Under the pieces are notes generated by a model, which saw only the letters and a list, made by a program, of their open reading frames with translations, did no database searches and was not told the DNA's origin. This document shows, piece after piece, positions 42,435-51,617 of a stretch of DNA of 64,000 nucleotides; the stretch's first letter is position 1, and every line of letters starts with the position of its first letter. The position numbers and the translations under genes were made by a program. Source of the stretch: DASRDB01 sp035652815 (GTDB lineage Bacteria > Chloroflexota > Ktedonobacteria > Ktedonobacterales > Ktedonobacteraceae); assembly GCA_035652815.1 (NCBI GenBank), contig DASRDB010000006.1, positions 124,001 through 188,000 on the forward strand. The letters are read 5' to 3'.

Positions 42435-44258
42435 ATGGGTTTTCTCATGGACGGCCTTGATGCCGAAGCCTACGACCGCACCTATTCGGATAGACAACTG
42501 ATTGCTCGCATCATTGGCTACTTCCGGCCAAAGCTGGCGATCATGCTGCTTGTCGCCCTGCTCATCATCCTGATCGCCCTGCTCGATACCGTCTTCCCCG
42601 TCCTGATCTCCTACGGCATCGATGCCGTTATCAATACTCGCGCCGTCCAGACTATTGTGCTGATTACCACCGCTATCCTGCTCTCGGGCGTGCTTTCCTG
42701 GGTGTGTAACTTCTTTCGCCAGTGGCTCACTGCACAGGCCGTGGGTGATGTGGTTCTGAAGCTGCGCAAAGATGTCTTCAGTTCCGTCATGGCCCGCGAC
42801 ATGTCCTTCTACGATGAATTTGAGTCCGGGAAAATCGTCAGCCGCGTCACATCCGATACCGAAGACTTCGCTACCGTCGTCACCCTCACGCTCAACCTGC
42901 TCAGCCAGCTCCTGCTGTTCGTTCTGATGGCGATTGTCCTGTTTGTGCGCAGCCTGCCGCTTGCCTTGCTTGCTTTCAGTATTCTGCCATTGGTACTGCT
43001 GGTCACAATGATTTTCCGGCGTGTTGCTCGCAGCACCACCCGCCGCGCTCAACGTTCGATGGCCCGTGTGAATGCTAATGTGCAGGAAGTCGTCAGCGGC
43101 ATCACCGTCGCCAAAAACTTCCGCCAGGAACAGCACATGTACGACGAGTTCAAGCAGGTCAACGAGCAATCCTACCAGGTTACGCTGCGCTCTGGCTTCA
43201 TCTATAATGGCGTCTTTCCCGTGTTGATCCTGATCGCCAACCTCGGCACCGTGATCGTCATTTATTTCGGCGGCCTGCGCGTCCTCTCGCACAATATCTC
43301 GGCTGGTGACTGGTTTCTTTTCCTGCAAGGCATCCGCTCGCTCTGGTATCCTCTAACCAGTATCGCCTCTTTCTGGAGCCAGTTCCAGCTTGGCCTTGCT
43401 GCCAGCGAGCGTGTCTTTGCCCTCATCGACGCCGAGTCGCGCATTCGCCAGACCGATTCTCAACCTGTCAACCGTCTTCAAGGCAAGATCGAGTTCAAAA
43501 ATGTCTTCTTCAGCTACGATGATCGTCAGCACGTGCTGACCAACTTCAATCTTACCATTCGTCCCGGCGAAACCATCGCGCTCGTCGGTCATACCGGCGC
43601 GGGCAAGACCAGTATCGCTCGCCTGGTTGCCCGTTTCTACGAGTTCCAGGGTGGACAGCTATTAATCGATGGCCGCGATATTCGCACTTTTGACCTGCAC
43701 GACTACCATCGTCACATCGGCATTGTGCCGCAATCGCCATTCCTGTTCTCTGGCACTGTCACCGATAATATTCGCTACGCCCGTCCCGACGCCAGCGACG
43801 AGGAAGTAGCCTCTATAGCTCAGCGTATTGGCGGTGGCGATTGGCTCGATGCCCTTCCCGAGGGTTTGAACACCCTGGTAGGTGAGGCCGGTCGTTCCCT
43901 CTCGCTTGGACAACGCCAGCTTGTCGCCCTTGCTCGCGTGCTGTTGCAAGACCCCTCTATTCTCATCCTCGACGAGGCCACCGCCAGCATAGACCCGCTG
44001 ACCGAGGCCCAGATTCAGGAAGGGCTTGATCTGATCCTGCAACATCGCACCGCCATCCTGATTGCTCACCGGCTCTCGACTATCCGCCACGCCGACCGCA
44101 TTCTGGTGCTTGAGCAGGGCAGAATCGTGGAAGAGGGCAATCACGACACGCTTATGCTGCGTGGCGGTCATTATGCGCAACTCTACAATACCTACTTCCG
44201 GCATCAATCACCAGACTACAAACCGGGAGAGGGCTTCGTACCTGTCTCCTATTCGTAG
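42435..44258 (+). CDS. ABC exporter half-transporter, catalytic-Walker-B subunit
   Basis: A 607-residue half-transporter, partner of the preceding gene, 17 bases downstream. Walker A is GHTGAGKTS and Walker B ends LILDEATA with the catalytic Glu. Its signature is LSLGQRQLVALARV instead of LSGGQ. In a heterodimer the Asp of the first subunit and the altered signature of this one meet in the same ATP site, which therefore cannot hydrolyse well; the other site is normal. This is the rule in TM287/288 and BmrCD. Substrate is likely lipid, peptide or drug. AAGGAA precedes the ATG. Confidence 0.9.
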   Translation: MGFLMDGLDAEAYDRTYSDRQLIARIIGYFRPKLAIMLLVALLIILIALLDTVFPVLISYGIDAVINTRAVQTIVLITTAILLSGVLSWVCNFFRQWLTAQAVGDVVLKLRKDVFSSVMARDMSFYDEFESGKIVSRVTSDTEDFATVVTLTLNLLSQLLLFVLMAIVLFVRSLPLALLAFSILPLVLLVTMIFRRVARSTTRRAQRSMARVNANVQEVVSGITVAKNFRQEQHMYDEFKQVNEQSYQVTLRSGFIYNGVFPVLILIANLGTVIVIYFGGLRVLSHNISAGDWFLFLQGIRSLWYPLTSIASFWSQFQLGLAASERVFALIDAESRIRQTDSQPVNRLQGKIEFKNVFFSYDDRQHVLTNFNLTIRPGETIALVGHTGAGKTSIARLVARFYEFQGGQLLIDGRDIRTFDLHDYHRHIGIVPQSPFLFSGTVTDNIRYARPDASDEEVASIAQRIGGGDWLDALPEGLNTLVGEAGRSLSLGQRQLVALARVLLQDPSILILDEATASIDPLTEAQIQEGLDLILQHRTAILIAHRLSTIRHADRILVLEQGRIVEEGNHDTLMLRGGHYAQLYNTYFRHQSPDYKPGEGFVPVSYS

Positions 44259-44393
44259 AACTCCTTGTTACTTTTCATGTGCTTGCCCCGTAAAATCCTT
44301 TGGAACACGAAAAACAATTTTGATGGGTTTCCCGGCCCAAAGATGTATCCGTGATGCCCTGGATACACAAAATTTATGAGAGAGAAGGTATCT

Positions 44394-46148
44394 ATGTCCC
44401 GGCAACTTCGTTTAGAGAGACATTACCTGCGCTTGCCTACCGGTGTGTTGGCCCGCTTTTCACCTCTGGTTATCGTTGCTTTGATGGCCACCAGCTTCTT
44501 TTTTATTGTTGCTATTCTCCCTTTACAGGGAATCAGTTCTTTTGATGCTCTACTTGCCCAAAAAGGCTCTCACCTGCTTGGTGTATTAACACTTTTACCA
44601 GTGCATCTCTTGTTCCCAGGACAGCCTCTAGCGTTCCTTACTCCATACTCGCCCAAAGAGATTCATATATCTGTCGGCCTGGCCTGGAAGGAAACTGCCC
44701 TCCTGCTGGATATCTATGTGAGTACCCTTCTCATCTATCTCTTAGCGTTGCGTTCTCTACCAGCCAGGATTTCGCGCAGTTTCCTCTTTATTTCAACAGG
44801 CCTGCTTGGCTGTATTTTTCTGCTGAGTCCTGTGTTGACCTCTTCTGATGTCTTTTCCTATATTGCCTATGCTCGTATTGGCGTCGTCTATCACCAGAAT
44901 CCCCTGGCAACCTGGCCCGCCTCCATTCCTAATGACCCTGTCTTTCAGTATGTGTATTGGGCGAATCAACCATCCGCCTATGGCCCGGTCTGGGGGATCA
45001 TCACTGTTGTTCTCCAGAAACTGATCGGGTCTTCAAGTTTGCCTGGGGTCATACATATGGTGTTGGCCCTCCGCCTGCTCGCGTTTGTCGCCCATCTAGG
45101 CTCTACCTTCCTGATCTGGTCTATCGGCAGCCACTTGCAGCAATTGACAGGCCGTATCTCACGCCAGCAACTCCTGTTTGCTACCCTTGCCTTTGCCTGG
45201 AACCCCTTGCTCCTCTTTGAAGCCTGCATCAATGCGCATGTCGATGCCACCCTGCTCTTTTTTGTGCTGCTTGCGCTCTGGTTCCTGGTACGAAAGCCTT
45301 TCCCGGCCTTGCCTTCCTATATCCTGGCTACTATCGCCTTTGCCTGCGCCATCTGTATCAAAATCAACCTCATTCTGCTCGCCCCTGGCTTATTGCTGTA
45401 CCTCTGGCATCAAGCAAGTACCCGCACAGAGAGCATCCGCCTGCTCGGTCTGGCCTCGCTGACGTTCCTGCTTACCATCGTAGCGCTCTATGCCCCATTC
45501 TGGGAACACGGCAATGTGCTATACCTGTTTGTGCTGAACCCGGCCTCTGCGCACAACATCAACACGCTGGCTGAGTTTGCTGCCCGCGTTGTAAGCAGCT
45601 TGAACGCTCCTTTTGTCAATCCCACCTACATCATTGCCGAGCGCATTACGCATAATACCACAATGGCTTTCTACGTCTTGCTCTACCTCGTATTGTGCTG
45701 GCGTATCCTGCTCCGACCTGAGCGCATCCGCTCGCCTCTCGCTCTCCTGCGCTGGCTGGCGCTCACCTGGTTGCTGTACTGCGCTATTGGCTCGCCCTGG
45801 TTCTGGCCCTGGTATCTCGTCACCTTCTTTGGCCTGTTCGCCTTAATCGAGGCGGCTAATGAGGACACGACTCATTCTTTTATCGCCTCTCGTTTGCCTC
45901 TGGCAGTATGTCTGCTCGCTCTGACCATGCTTGCCGGTTATACTTTCTATACCTGGGCTCCTACACACCAGCGCGTCCCGGGCCTCGCTGAATTCTATTG
46001 GATGTACCTGCGTAGCATCTGGATGTGGCTGCTGCCCCTCCTCGCCTTTGTGCGCCTACCCCTCGCCTTGCGGAGCGGAGTTTCGTTCCCTGTTCGTTTC
46101 CTATTTCTGCCCCGCAAGCGTCTGGCCGCACAACGTAATAAAGTGTAA
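44394..46148 (+). CDS. GT-C polyprenol-phosphate-mannose-dependent mannosyltransferase-like protein
   Basis: A 584-residue integral membrane protein with 11-13 hydrophobic segments. The catalytic Asp motif of the first outer loop reads SDVFSYIAYARIGVVYHQNP, close to MptA/MptB-type 1,6-mannosyltransferases, and WANQPSAYGPVWGI follows. Such enzymes move a sugar from a polyprenyl phosphate to a lipid or polysaccharide on the outer face. Actual donor and acceptor are not known. AGAAGG six bases before the ATG at 44394 is better than any site at 44376. Confidence 0.8.
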   Translation: MSRQLRLERHYLRLPTGVLARFSPLVIVALMATSFFFIVAILPLQGISSFDALLAQKGSHLLGVLTLLPVHLLFPGQPLAFLTPYSPKEIHISVGLAWKETALLLDIYVSTLLIYLLALRSLPARISRSFLFISTGLLGCIFLLSPVLTSSDVFSYIAYARIGVVYHQNPLATWPASIPNDPVFQYVYWANQPSAYGPVWGIITVVLQKLIGSSSLPGVIHMVLALRLLAFVAHLGSTFLIWSIGSHLQQLTGRISRQQLLFATLAFAWNPLLLFEACINAHVDATLLFFVLLALWFLVRKPFPALPSYILATIAFACAICIKINLILLAPGLLLYLWHQASTRTESIRLLGLASLTFLLTIVALYAPFWEHGNVLYLFVLNPASAHNINTLAEFAARVVSSLNAPFVNPTYIIAERITHNTTMAFYVLLYLVLCWRILLRPERIRSPLALLRWLALTWLLYCAIGSPWFWPWYLVTFFGLFALIEAANEDTTHSFIASRLPLAVCLLALTMLAGYTFYTWAPTHQRVPGLAEFYWMYLRSIWMWLLPLLAFVRLPLALRSGVSFPVRFLFLPRKRLAAQRNKV

Positions 46149-46167
46149 AGCTGAAAAGGATAACTGC

Positions 46168-47559
46168 TTATTCGAACGAGGAAAACAGATTGTTGAGGGA
46201 CTCTGCGAGAGTTGGATGGGCGAAGATGCCGTCACGCAGAGCGGTGTACGGTAGTTTGCCCATCATGGCAATCTGGAGCTGCGCCATGATCTCGCCCCCT
46301 TCGATACCCAGCACAGCGCAGCCCAGAATTTGCTCGCTCTGCGCGTCCACCACCGCCTTCATGAAGCCGCGTGACTCGTCTACCTCTAGAGCGCGGGCCA
46401 CGTAGCTCATGGGCATCTTTGCCACCCGGATGTCGCGTCCCGTTGCCCGCGCCTCTGTCTCGCTCATGCCAACCCTGCCCAGTTGTGGATCGATGAAGAC
46501 CGTATAGGGAACGAGTCGATTGGTAATTGTTGCGTGCCCGTGTTCAATCAGGTTTGCGCGCAGGATGCGGAAGTCGTCATAGGAGATATGCGTGAAGGCT
46601 GGCCCGCCTTTGATATCGCCCAGGGCATAGATGCCGGGCACATTGGTTTCCAGGTGGTCGTTGACCTGAATAAAGCCGTGTTTGTCGGTCTGGACGCCCG
46701 TTGCTTCCAGATTAAGCCAGTCGCTATTGGGGATTCGCCCTGCCGCAACCAGGAGATGCGAACCTGCCAGCATTCGCTCCCCCTCGGGGCCGCGCACAAC
46801 AAATTGGATGCTGCCGTTCTCTCCGCGCCCGACTCGTACCGGTGATATGTTGAGCAAGACCTCTACACCGTCTTCGCGCAGGATGTCAGCAACAGCATCT
46901 GCGACATCGTTATCCTCACGCGAGAGCAAATGCGACCCGCGCTGGATGATCGTCACCTTGCTTCCAAAGCGGCGGAACATTTGCCCGAACTCCAGGCCGA
47001 TGTAGCCGCCGCCCAGCACCAGCAGGTGTTCTGGCACGCTATCCAGTTCCATGATGGTTGTGGAGTTGAGCGTCGGCACCTGGTCCAGCCCCTCGATAGA
47101 GGGCATAGATGGACGGGCTCCCGCGTTGATAAAAATAGTATTGGCATGCAGGCTGCGCATTCCGCCATCGTTCATACGCACCTCAAGCGTTTTTGACCCG
47201 GTAAAGCGCGCCTCGCCCATCAGCAAGTCCAGCCCCTCCGTACTTTCGATCTGACTCTGGCTGCCATTGCGAAAGCTGTTGACGATGTCGCGTTTGCGCT
47301 TCCTGACGACTTTCATATCCACGGTTTCCGGGCAGGACTGTTCAACGCCATAGTCGGCCTCTCGTTTGACGAGATAGGCCACGCGGGCGCTTGCAACCAT
47401 CGTTTTCGTGGGAGTGCAGCCTTCATTGACGCAGGTGCCGCCAACATGCTCGCGCTCGATAATGGCCGTTTTCCAGCCCGCTCTTGCCAGCGCTGAAGAA
47501 AGCGGCCCGCCCCCCTGACCTGAACCAATGACAATGGCGTCGTACTCAATCGTATCCAT
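46168..47559 (-). CDS. Pyridine nucleotide-disulfide oxidoreductase (lipoamide dehydrogenase/MerA-like)
   Basis: A 463-residue flavoprotein. It opens AIVIGSGQGGGPLSSALA (FAD site) and has the redox-active disulfide GGTCVNEGCTPTK. The NAD(P)H motif is VLGGGYIGLEFGQMF. The C-terminal His-Glu pair lies in FAHPTLAESLNNL. No C-terminal Cys pair is present, so it is not a typical mercuric reductase. No pyruvate-dehydrogenase gene is near, so its substrate is uncertain. The ATG at 47559 has AGGAG and a six-base spacer; the longer frame from 47616 has none. Confidence 0.82.
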   Translation of the reverse strand: MDTIEYDAIVIGSGQGGGPLSSALARAGWKTAIIEREHVGGTCVNEGCTPTKTMVASARVAYLVKREADYGVEQSCPETVDMKVVRKRKRDIVNSFRNGSQSQIESTEGLDLLMGEARFTGSKTLEVRMNDGGMRSLHANTIFINAGARPSMPSIEGLDQVPTLNSTTIMELDSVPEHLLVLGGGYIGLEFGQMFRRFGSKVTIIQRGSHLLSREDNDVADAVADILREDGVEVLLNISPVRVGRGENGSIQFVVRGPEGERMLAGSHLLVAAGRIPNSDWLNLEATGVQTDKHGFIQVNDHLETNVPGIYALGDIKGGPAFTHISYDDFRILRANLIEHGHATITNRLVPYTVFIDPQLGRVGMSETEARATGRDIRVAKMPMSYVARALEVDESRGFMKAVVDAQSEQILGCAVLGIEGGEIMAQLQIAMMGKLPYTALRDGIFAHPTLAESLNNLFSSFE

Positions 47560-47668
47560 TTCCTGCTCCTTTTGTTGATCTGTTCTCGTAAAGAGATGAG
47601 CGTTTTCTACCTTCATCCTGGGAAAGGGATGGAGGCAAGTTCAATCTTCCTGACATCTGTTAATCAAG

Positions 47669-47743
47669 TGATACAATTGTATCAGAAAAAGCGTACCCGC
47701 CGGGCATACCAATTGACTCGGCAGGTAGGCAGTATACCTACCT
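47669..47743. promoter_or_regulatory. Palindromes between divergent oxidoreductase and glucokinase
   Basis: TGATACAATTGTATCA (47669-47684) is a perfect 16-base palindrome, a likely dimer-binding operator. A second palindrome, AGGTAGG with CCTACCT, spans 47723-47743. Either may control both divergent genes. Confidence 0.5.
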
Positions 47744-47785
47744 CATAGATGAGGCGCAATACGACCTTAAAGGAGACGTCTTGTA

Positions 47786-48781
47786 ATGCTACTCGCGGGT
47801 GATATCGGCGGAACAAAGACCAACCTGGCTATTTTTTCACAGGAAAAGGGCTGGCGCGATCCACTGGTTGAGGCGACCTTTCCGAGCGGGAATTATTCCA
47901 GCCTGGAAGCTCTTGTGCAGGAATTTCTGGAGCAGCAGCATGTCACCATCGAACGAGCCAGCTTTGGAGTCGCCGGGCCGGTGCTGGAAGGGCGAGCAAC
48001 TATCACCAATCTGCCCTGGATGATCGATGAGCAACAATTGCAAGCTTCTCTGAATATTCCGATAGTGCGCCTGCTGAACGACCTCAGCGCCATCGCCCAT
48101 GCCGTTCCTTTTCTCCACGAGACAGACCTGCACACTATCAATAAGGGAGAGGCGATGGAGAAAGGCGCGCTGGCAGTGATTGCGCCGGGTACAGGGCTTG
48201 GCGAGGCTTTTCTGGTCTGGAATGGCACCGCCTACCAGGCGCATAATTCCGAAGGCGGCCATGCCGATTTTGCCCCCATCAACACCTTCGAACTCGAATT
48301 GCTTGGCTATTTGATGGAGCGCTTTCCCCATGTCAGCTACGAACGTGTCTGCTCCGGCAAGGGCTTCCCCAATATCTACGCTTTCCTCAAGGAGCGAAGG
48401 CACATGCAGGAGCCGAAATGGCTGGCGCAAGAACTGGCGGCAGTGAAGGATCAGACGCCGGTTATTATGAGCGCGGCCCTTGATACGGCGAATCCGTGCG
48501 AGATAGCGGTGGCTACGCTCAACACGTTCGTCTCGGTTCTGGCTGCCGAAGCTGGCAACATGGCCTTGAAGGTGCTGGCAACCGGTGGAGTCTATCTCGG
48601 CGGCGGCATTCCCCCGCGTATCTTGCCCTATCTGACGAACGAGCGCTTTATGCCAGCCTTTGCACACAAGGGCCGCCTGGGTAAGCTGCTTTCGACGGTG
48701 CCTGTGCATGTCATTCTTAATCCGAAGATCGCCCTGCTCGGCGCGGCGCTTCACGGCTTCGAGATGGTTGCCGATGTTTGA
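47786..48781 (+). CDS. glk: Glucokinase
   Basis: A 331-residue protein of the bacterial glucokinase family. The phosphate-1 motif LLAGDIGGTKTNLAIF opens it. The catalytic region has ITNLPWMIDEQQL and VRLLNDLSAIAHAVP (catalytic Asp in LND). GTGLGEAFLVWNG is the phosphate-2 loop and EGGHADFAP the sugar-binding signature. It phosphorylates glucose with ATP to give glucose 6-phosphate. AAAGGAGA before the ATG supports the start. It is divergent from the disulfide oxidoreductase. Confidence 0.92.
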   Translation: MLLAGDIGGTKTNLAIFSQEKGWRDPLVEATFPSGNYSSLEALVQEFLEQQHVTIERASFGVAGPVLEGRATITNLPWMIDEQQLQASLNIPIVRLLNDLSAIAHAVPFLHETDLHTINKGEAMEKGALAVIAPGTGLGEAFLVWNGTAYQAHNSEGGHADFAPINTFELELLGYLMERFPHVSYERVCSGKGFPNIYAFLKERRHMQEPKWLAQELAAVKDQTPVIMSAALDTANPCEIAVATLNTFVSVLAAEAGNMALKVLATGGVYLGGGIPPRILPYLTNERFMPAFAHKGRLGKLLSTVPVHVILNPKIALLGAALHGFEMVADV

Positions 48782-48927
48782 TGCACCCGCAGGAGGTTCC
48801 GAGAGGTAAGAAGCTAAGTTAATGTGGGTGTCTCCTTTCTAAAGAGTAGAACGTGGTAGAAATTGTGAAAGAACGGTTTGTAGTGCGTTGCGTATAGGCG
48901 TTTGTTAGACAGACAAGGAGATACGCA

Positions 48928-49227
48928 ATGTTGTGGTATTGCGCGTTCACATGGCATCCTCACACTACCCGTCAGCAGGTGGCTCAGCGCATCCTGCAAC
49001 AGCATGAAGCGGGTGCGCATAACAACCAGCAGATCAAGGGCTGGTACAACCTGGCTGGCGGCGGCTCCGGCTTCCTGCTCATCGAGACCGATTCTCCCCA
49101 GTCACTGACCGCGATGCTCCAGCCCTACATGGATCTGATGAGCTGGGACGTGCGGGCCGTCTACGCGCTGAACTATGACGAACAGATTCAGCAAATGCGG
49201 CAAGTAGCGACTGCAGGCTCTCGCTAA
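48928..49227 (+). CDS. DUF3303-like small protein
   Basis: A 99-residue protein starting MLWYCAFTWHPHTTRQQVAQ and containing GFLLIETDSPQSLTAMLQPY and SWDVRAVYALNYDE. This matches the ferredoxin-like DUF3303 family, of unknown function. AAGGAGA lies six bases before the ATG. A canonical hairpin terminator follows 21 bases after the stop. Confidence 0.72.
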   Translation: MLWYCAFTWHPHTTRQQVAQRILQQHEAGAHNNQQIKGWYNLAGGGSGFLLIETDSPQSLTAMLQPYMDLMSWDVRAVYALNYDEQIQQMRQVATAGSR

Positions 49228-49248
49228 GCAAGCGAACTGGTAAGACCG

Positions 49249-49279
49249 AGCGGGTACCATCCAGTACCCGCTTTTTTTT
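49249..49279 (+). terminator. Canonical rho-independent terminator
   Basis: AGCGGGTAC (49249-49257) pairs with 49264-49272, loop CATCCA, followed by T8. It ends the DUF3303-like transcript and overlaps the stop codon of the convergent lipoprotein gene. Confidence 0.9.
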
Positions 49280-50006
49280 ATCCTGCTGAAACGCTGCCGA
49301 AAAGTGGTATATGCACCATCCAACCGAACAGGGAAGAGTAGAACGTTCCCCCCAGTTTGTCGCACTGGGCTTTGGTGGCGATGGTTCCCGTCAGGCCGAA
49401 GAGGGAGTTGTTGGGGAACAAGAAGGTGCTGGTATCGCCTGCGGGCAGGCAGATGTTGGTATGCAGGTGCCAGGGGGTGATGCTCAAAGGGATGAACTGG
49501 TTGAGCTGGTCTTCGGTATCGTTGGCAGGGGCGCTGTACATGACGCCGACGAACTGGTAGCCATCGCCACTTTTGCTGTAGAGCAGCGCGCTTGGATGGG
49601 CCAGGTCGAACGTTGTTTGCGCCTCCTGGAAATTCGGGACGTTGGCGAAGTGGTAGACATCCTGCGGGACGTCCGGCGCGAAGATGCGATACCCGTCGCG
49701 CAGCGCGAGGTGATAATCGCGATACTTATCAAAACAGGCATGCGCGTTCTGTACAATGGCCTCGACACGCGCCATATCCTGTGCGGTGGCAGGACGGTAA
49801 GCCGTCATTTTCATATGCGGCCCCATATTCATTTTGTGAGGCTTCGTTGGTGGAGGGGCCGCAGTGGTGGGAAGATTGGCAGGCAAAGTTGAACGGCAGG
49901 TGGGAGCCGCAGTCGCCGCCTGGGTCGTTGTCTGTGTGGCATTGCTGCCACAGGCGGCCAGCACGAAGAGCAGTATTAGTAGTAGTGGTATCAGTTTGTT
50001 GCGCAT
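49278..50006 (-). CDS. Lipoprotein of unknown function
   Basis: A 242-residue secreted lipoprotein. The signal peptide LIPLLLILLFVLAACGS contains the lipobox LAAC. A Thr/Ala/Pro linker of about 40 residues follows. The folded part has several conserved-looking His and Tyr residues (DKYRDYHLALRDGYRIFAPD, PWHLHTNIC), suggesting a ligand or metal site. No family can be named. It converges on the DUF3303-like gene. Confidence 0.65.
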   Translation of the reverse strand: MRNKLIPLLLILLFVLAACGSNATQTTTQAATAAPTCRSTLPANLPTTAAPPPTKPHKMNMGPHMKMTAYRPATAQDMARVEAIVQNAHACFDKYRDYHLALRDGYRIFAPDVPQDVYHFANVPNFQEAQTTFDLAHPSALLYSKSGDGYQFVGVMYSAPANDTEDQLNQFIPLSITPWHLHTNICLPAGDTSTFLFPNNSLFGLTGTIATKAQCDKLGGTFYSSLFGWMVHIPLFGSVSAG

Positions 50007-50115
50007 TTCGCGTAACCTCCTTTGTAGCCAACCTGATTATGGCTACTACCCTACCCTTTCTTTTTGAAGTGTAACATAGCGGAAATGGATTGTCGAGGTG
50101 GGATGGGGGGCTGAT

Positions 50116-51615
50116 TTAGCGGGCCAGGGGGAGGGTGAAGGAGATGTCTGTTCCCTGACCGGGGGTACTTTCGGCCTGGATGGTTCCACCGTGAGCGGTG
50201 ATGATGGCTTTGACGATGGAGAGGCCGAGGCCGCTGTTGCCGGAGGTGCCGGTGCGCGAGCGGTCGGCGCGGAAAAAGCGGTCGAAGATGTGAGGGAGGT
50301 CGGTGGGGTCGATACCGCAGCCTGTGTCGAGGACGTGAACGGTGAGGAGTTCGGTTCCGGTGGTTGTGCTTTGCAGGGTGGAGCGAATGGTGATGGAGCC
50401 GCCGGAAGGGGTGTGGCGACGCGCGTTGTCGAGCAGGTTGAGCAGGACTTGCGTGATGCGGTCGCTATCGGCAAATACAGGCGGAGTAGCAGGGTCGATT
50501 TCGTTGCGCAGGGTGATGCCTGCCTGTTCGCACTCGGGACGAATGACGGAAAGGACTTCCTCGACCAGGGAATGCAGGTCAAGGGGAGCGAGATCGAGCT
50601 GGAAATGGCCGGATTCGAGGGCGGTCATTTGCTGCATATCACCGACGAGGCGGCGCAGGCGCTGTACCTCGCGACCAATCAAAAGGGCTGTTTCGTGGCG
50701 AGATTGCGGGTCGGAAATGACCTCGTCGGCGATGGCCTCGCTGAAGCCTTGAATGGCGGTCAGGGGCGTGATGAGGTCATGGGCGATGTTGGCGATCATG
50801 TCGCGGCGCAGTTGTTCCTGGCGGCGCAGTTCGGTCACGTCGGCCTGGATTCTATCGGTCATGGCGTTGAAGGCCAGGGCAAGCTCGCCGATTTCGTCCT
50901 GGCTTTTGGGCGGTTCGACGCGCTGGGCGTAGTTACCAAGCTGCACCTGTTCGGCGGCGGCGCGCAGCGAGACCAGGGAGCGCGTCAGGCGGCGCGTCAG
51001 CAGGACGCTGAAGATGATGACGACCAGGGCGATGGCAAGGCCGGTAATCAGGATCACCTGGTCGATATTTGCCAGCACTTCACCAGGAGAGAAGCCCTGG
51101 GGGTACTTGTTGGGTTGCGCGAGAAGGAGCGCACCAATCGGGTGTCCGGTTCGCTGGCCGTTATCGTAAATGGGAACGGTGATGTACAGGCCTGAGAAAA
51201 CATCAGGGTCTTCAGAGGAACCCTGGAGGCTGCCCTGAATCTCCTGGCCTGTGAGAGACTGGAACAGAGCTTGCTCAAGTGTAGGGATATCGGCATCACT
51301 GAGTCGCACAAAATGCGGGGGAGGAACGCTATGCAACTGGCGATTGGTATCGATTACGACGAAGAGTTCCGGGCTGTAGTCGGAGATGGGAGGAATATTT
51401 GTCCAGTTAGCGCCACGCTGGTGATAGATTTCACCGACTTGCAGGGCCAGGTATTCGGCGCGCTCGCGCAGTGAGTCGCGCTGGACTGTATAGAAGTAGT
51501 TTTGTACGGCCAGCGAGATAACGATGACCAGCAGCAGAATCGCGCCCAGGGCTACACCGAGGTAGCTCAGCACCAGTTTGGTCTGCAACGACATATTGCG
51601 CCAGGGTTGCCACAT
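50116..51615 (-). CDS. Membrane sensor histidine kinase
   Basis: A 499-residue kinase. An N-terminal membrane helix (LGVALGAILLLVIVISLAVQ), an extracytoplasmic sensor of about 155 residues, and a second helix (VILITGLAIALVVIIFSVLL) lead to a HAMP domain. The phosphoacceptor is in NIAHDLITPLTAI. The ATPase has N box LLDNARRHTP, G1 DTGCGID and G2 GNSGLGLSIV. It follows the response-regulator gene by two bases, with its ribosome site (GAGGAA) in the end of that gene. Divergent location from the HtrA gene suggests an envelope-stress role like CssS. Confidence 0.9.
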   Translation of the reverse strand: MWQPWRNMSLQTKLVLSYLGVALGAILLLVIVISLAVQNYFYTVQRDSLRERAEYLALQVGEIYHQRGANWTNIPPISDYSPELFVVIDTNRQLHSVPPPHFVRLSDADIPTLEQALFQSLTGQEIQGSLQGSSEDPDVFSGLYITVPIYDNGQRTGHPIGALLLAQPNKYPQGFSPGEVLANIDQVILITGLAIALVVIIFSVLLTRRLTRSLVSLRAAAEQVQLGNYAQRVEPPKSQDEIGELALAFNAMTDRIQADVTELRRQEQLRRDMIANIAHDLITPLTAIQGFSEAIADEVISDPQSRHETALLIGREVQRLRRLVGDMQQMTALESGHFQLDLAPLDLHSLVEEVLSVIRPECEQAGITLRNEIDPATPPVFADSDRITQVLLNLLDNARRHTPSGGSITIRSTLQSTTTGTELLTVHVLDTGCGIDPTDLPHIFDRFFRADRSRTGTSGNSGLGLSIVKAIITAHGGTIQAESTPGQGTDISFTLPLAR

Positions 51616-51617
51616 AG

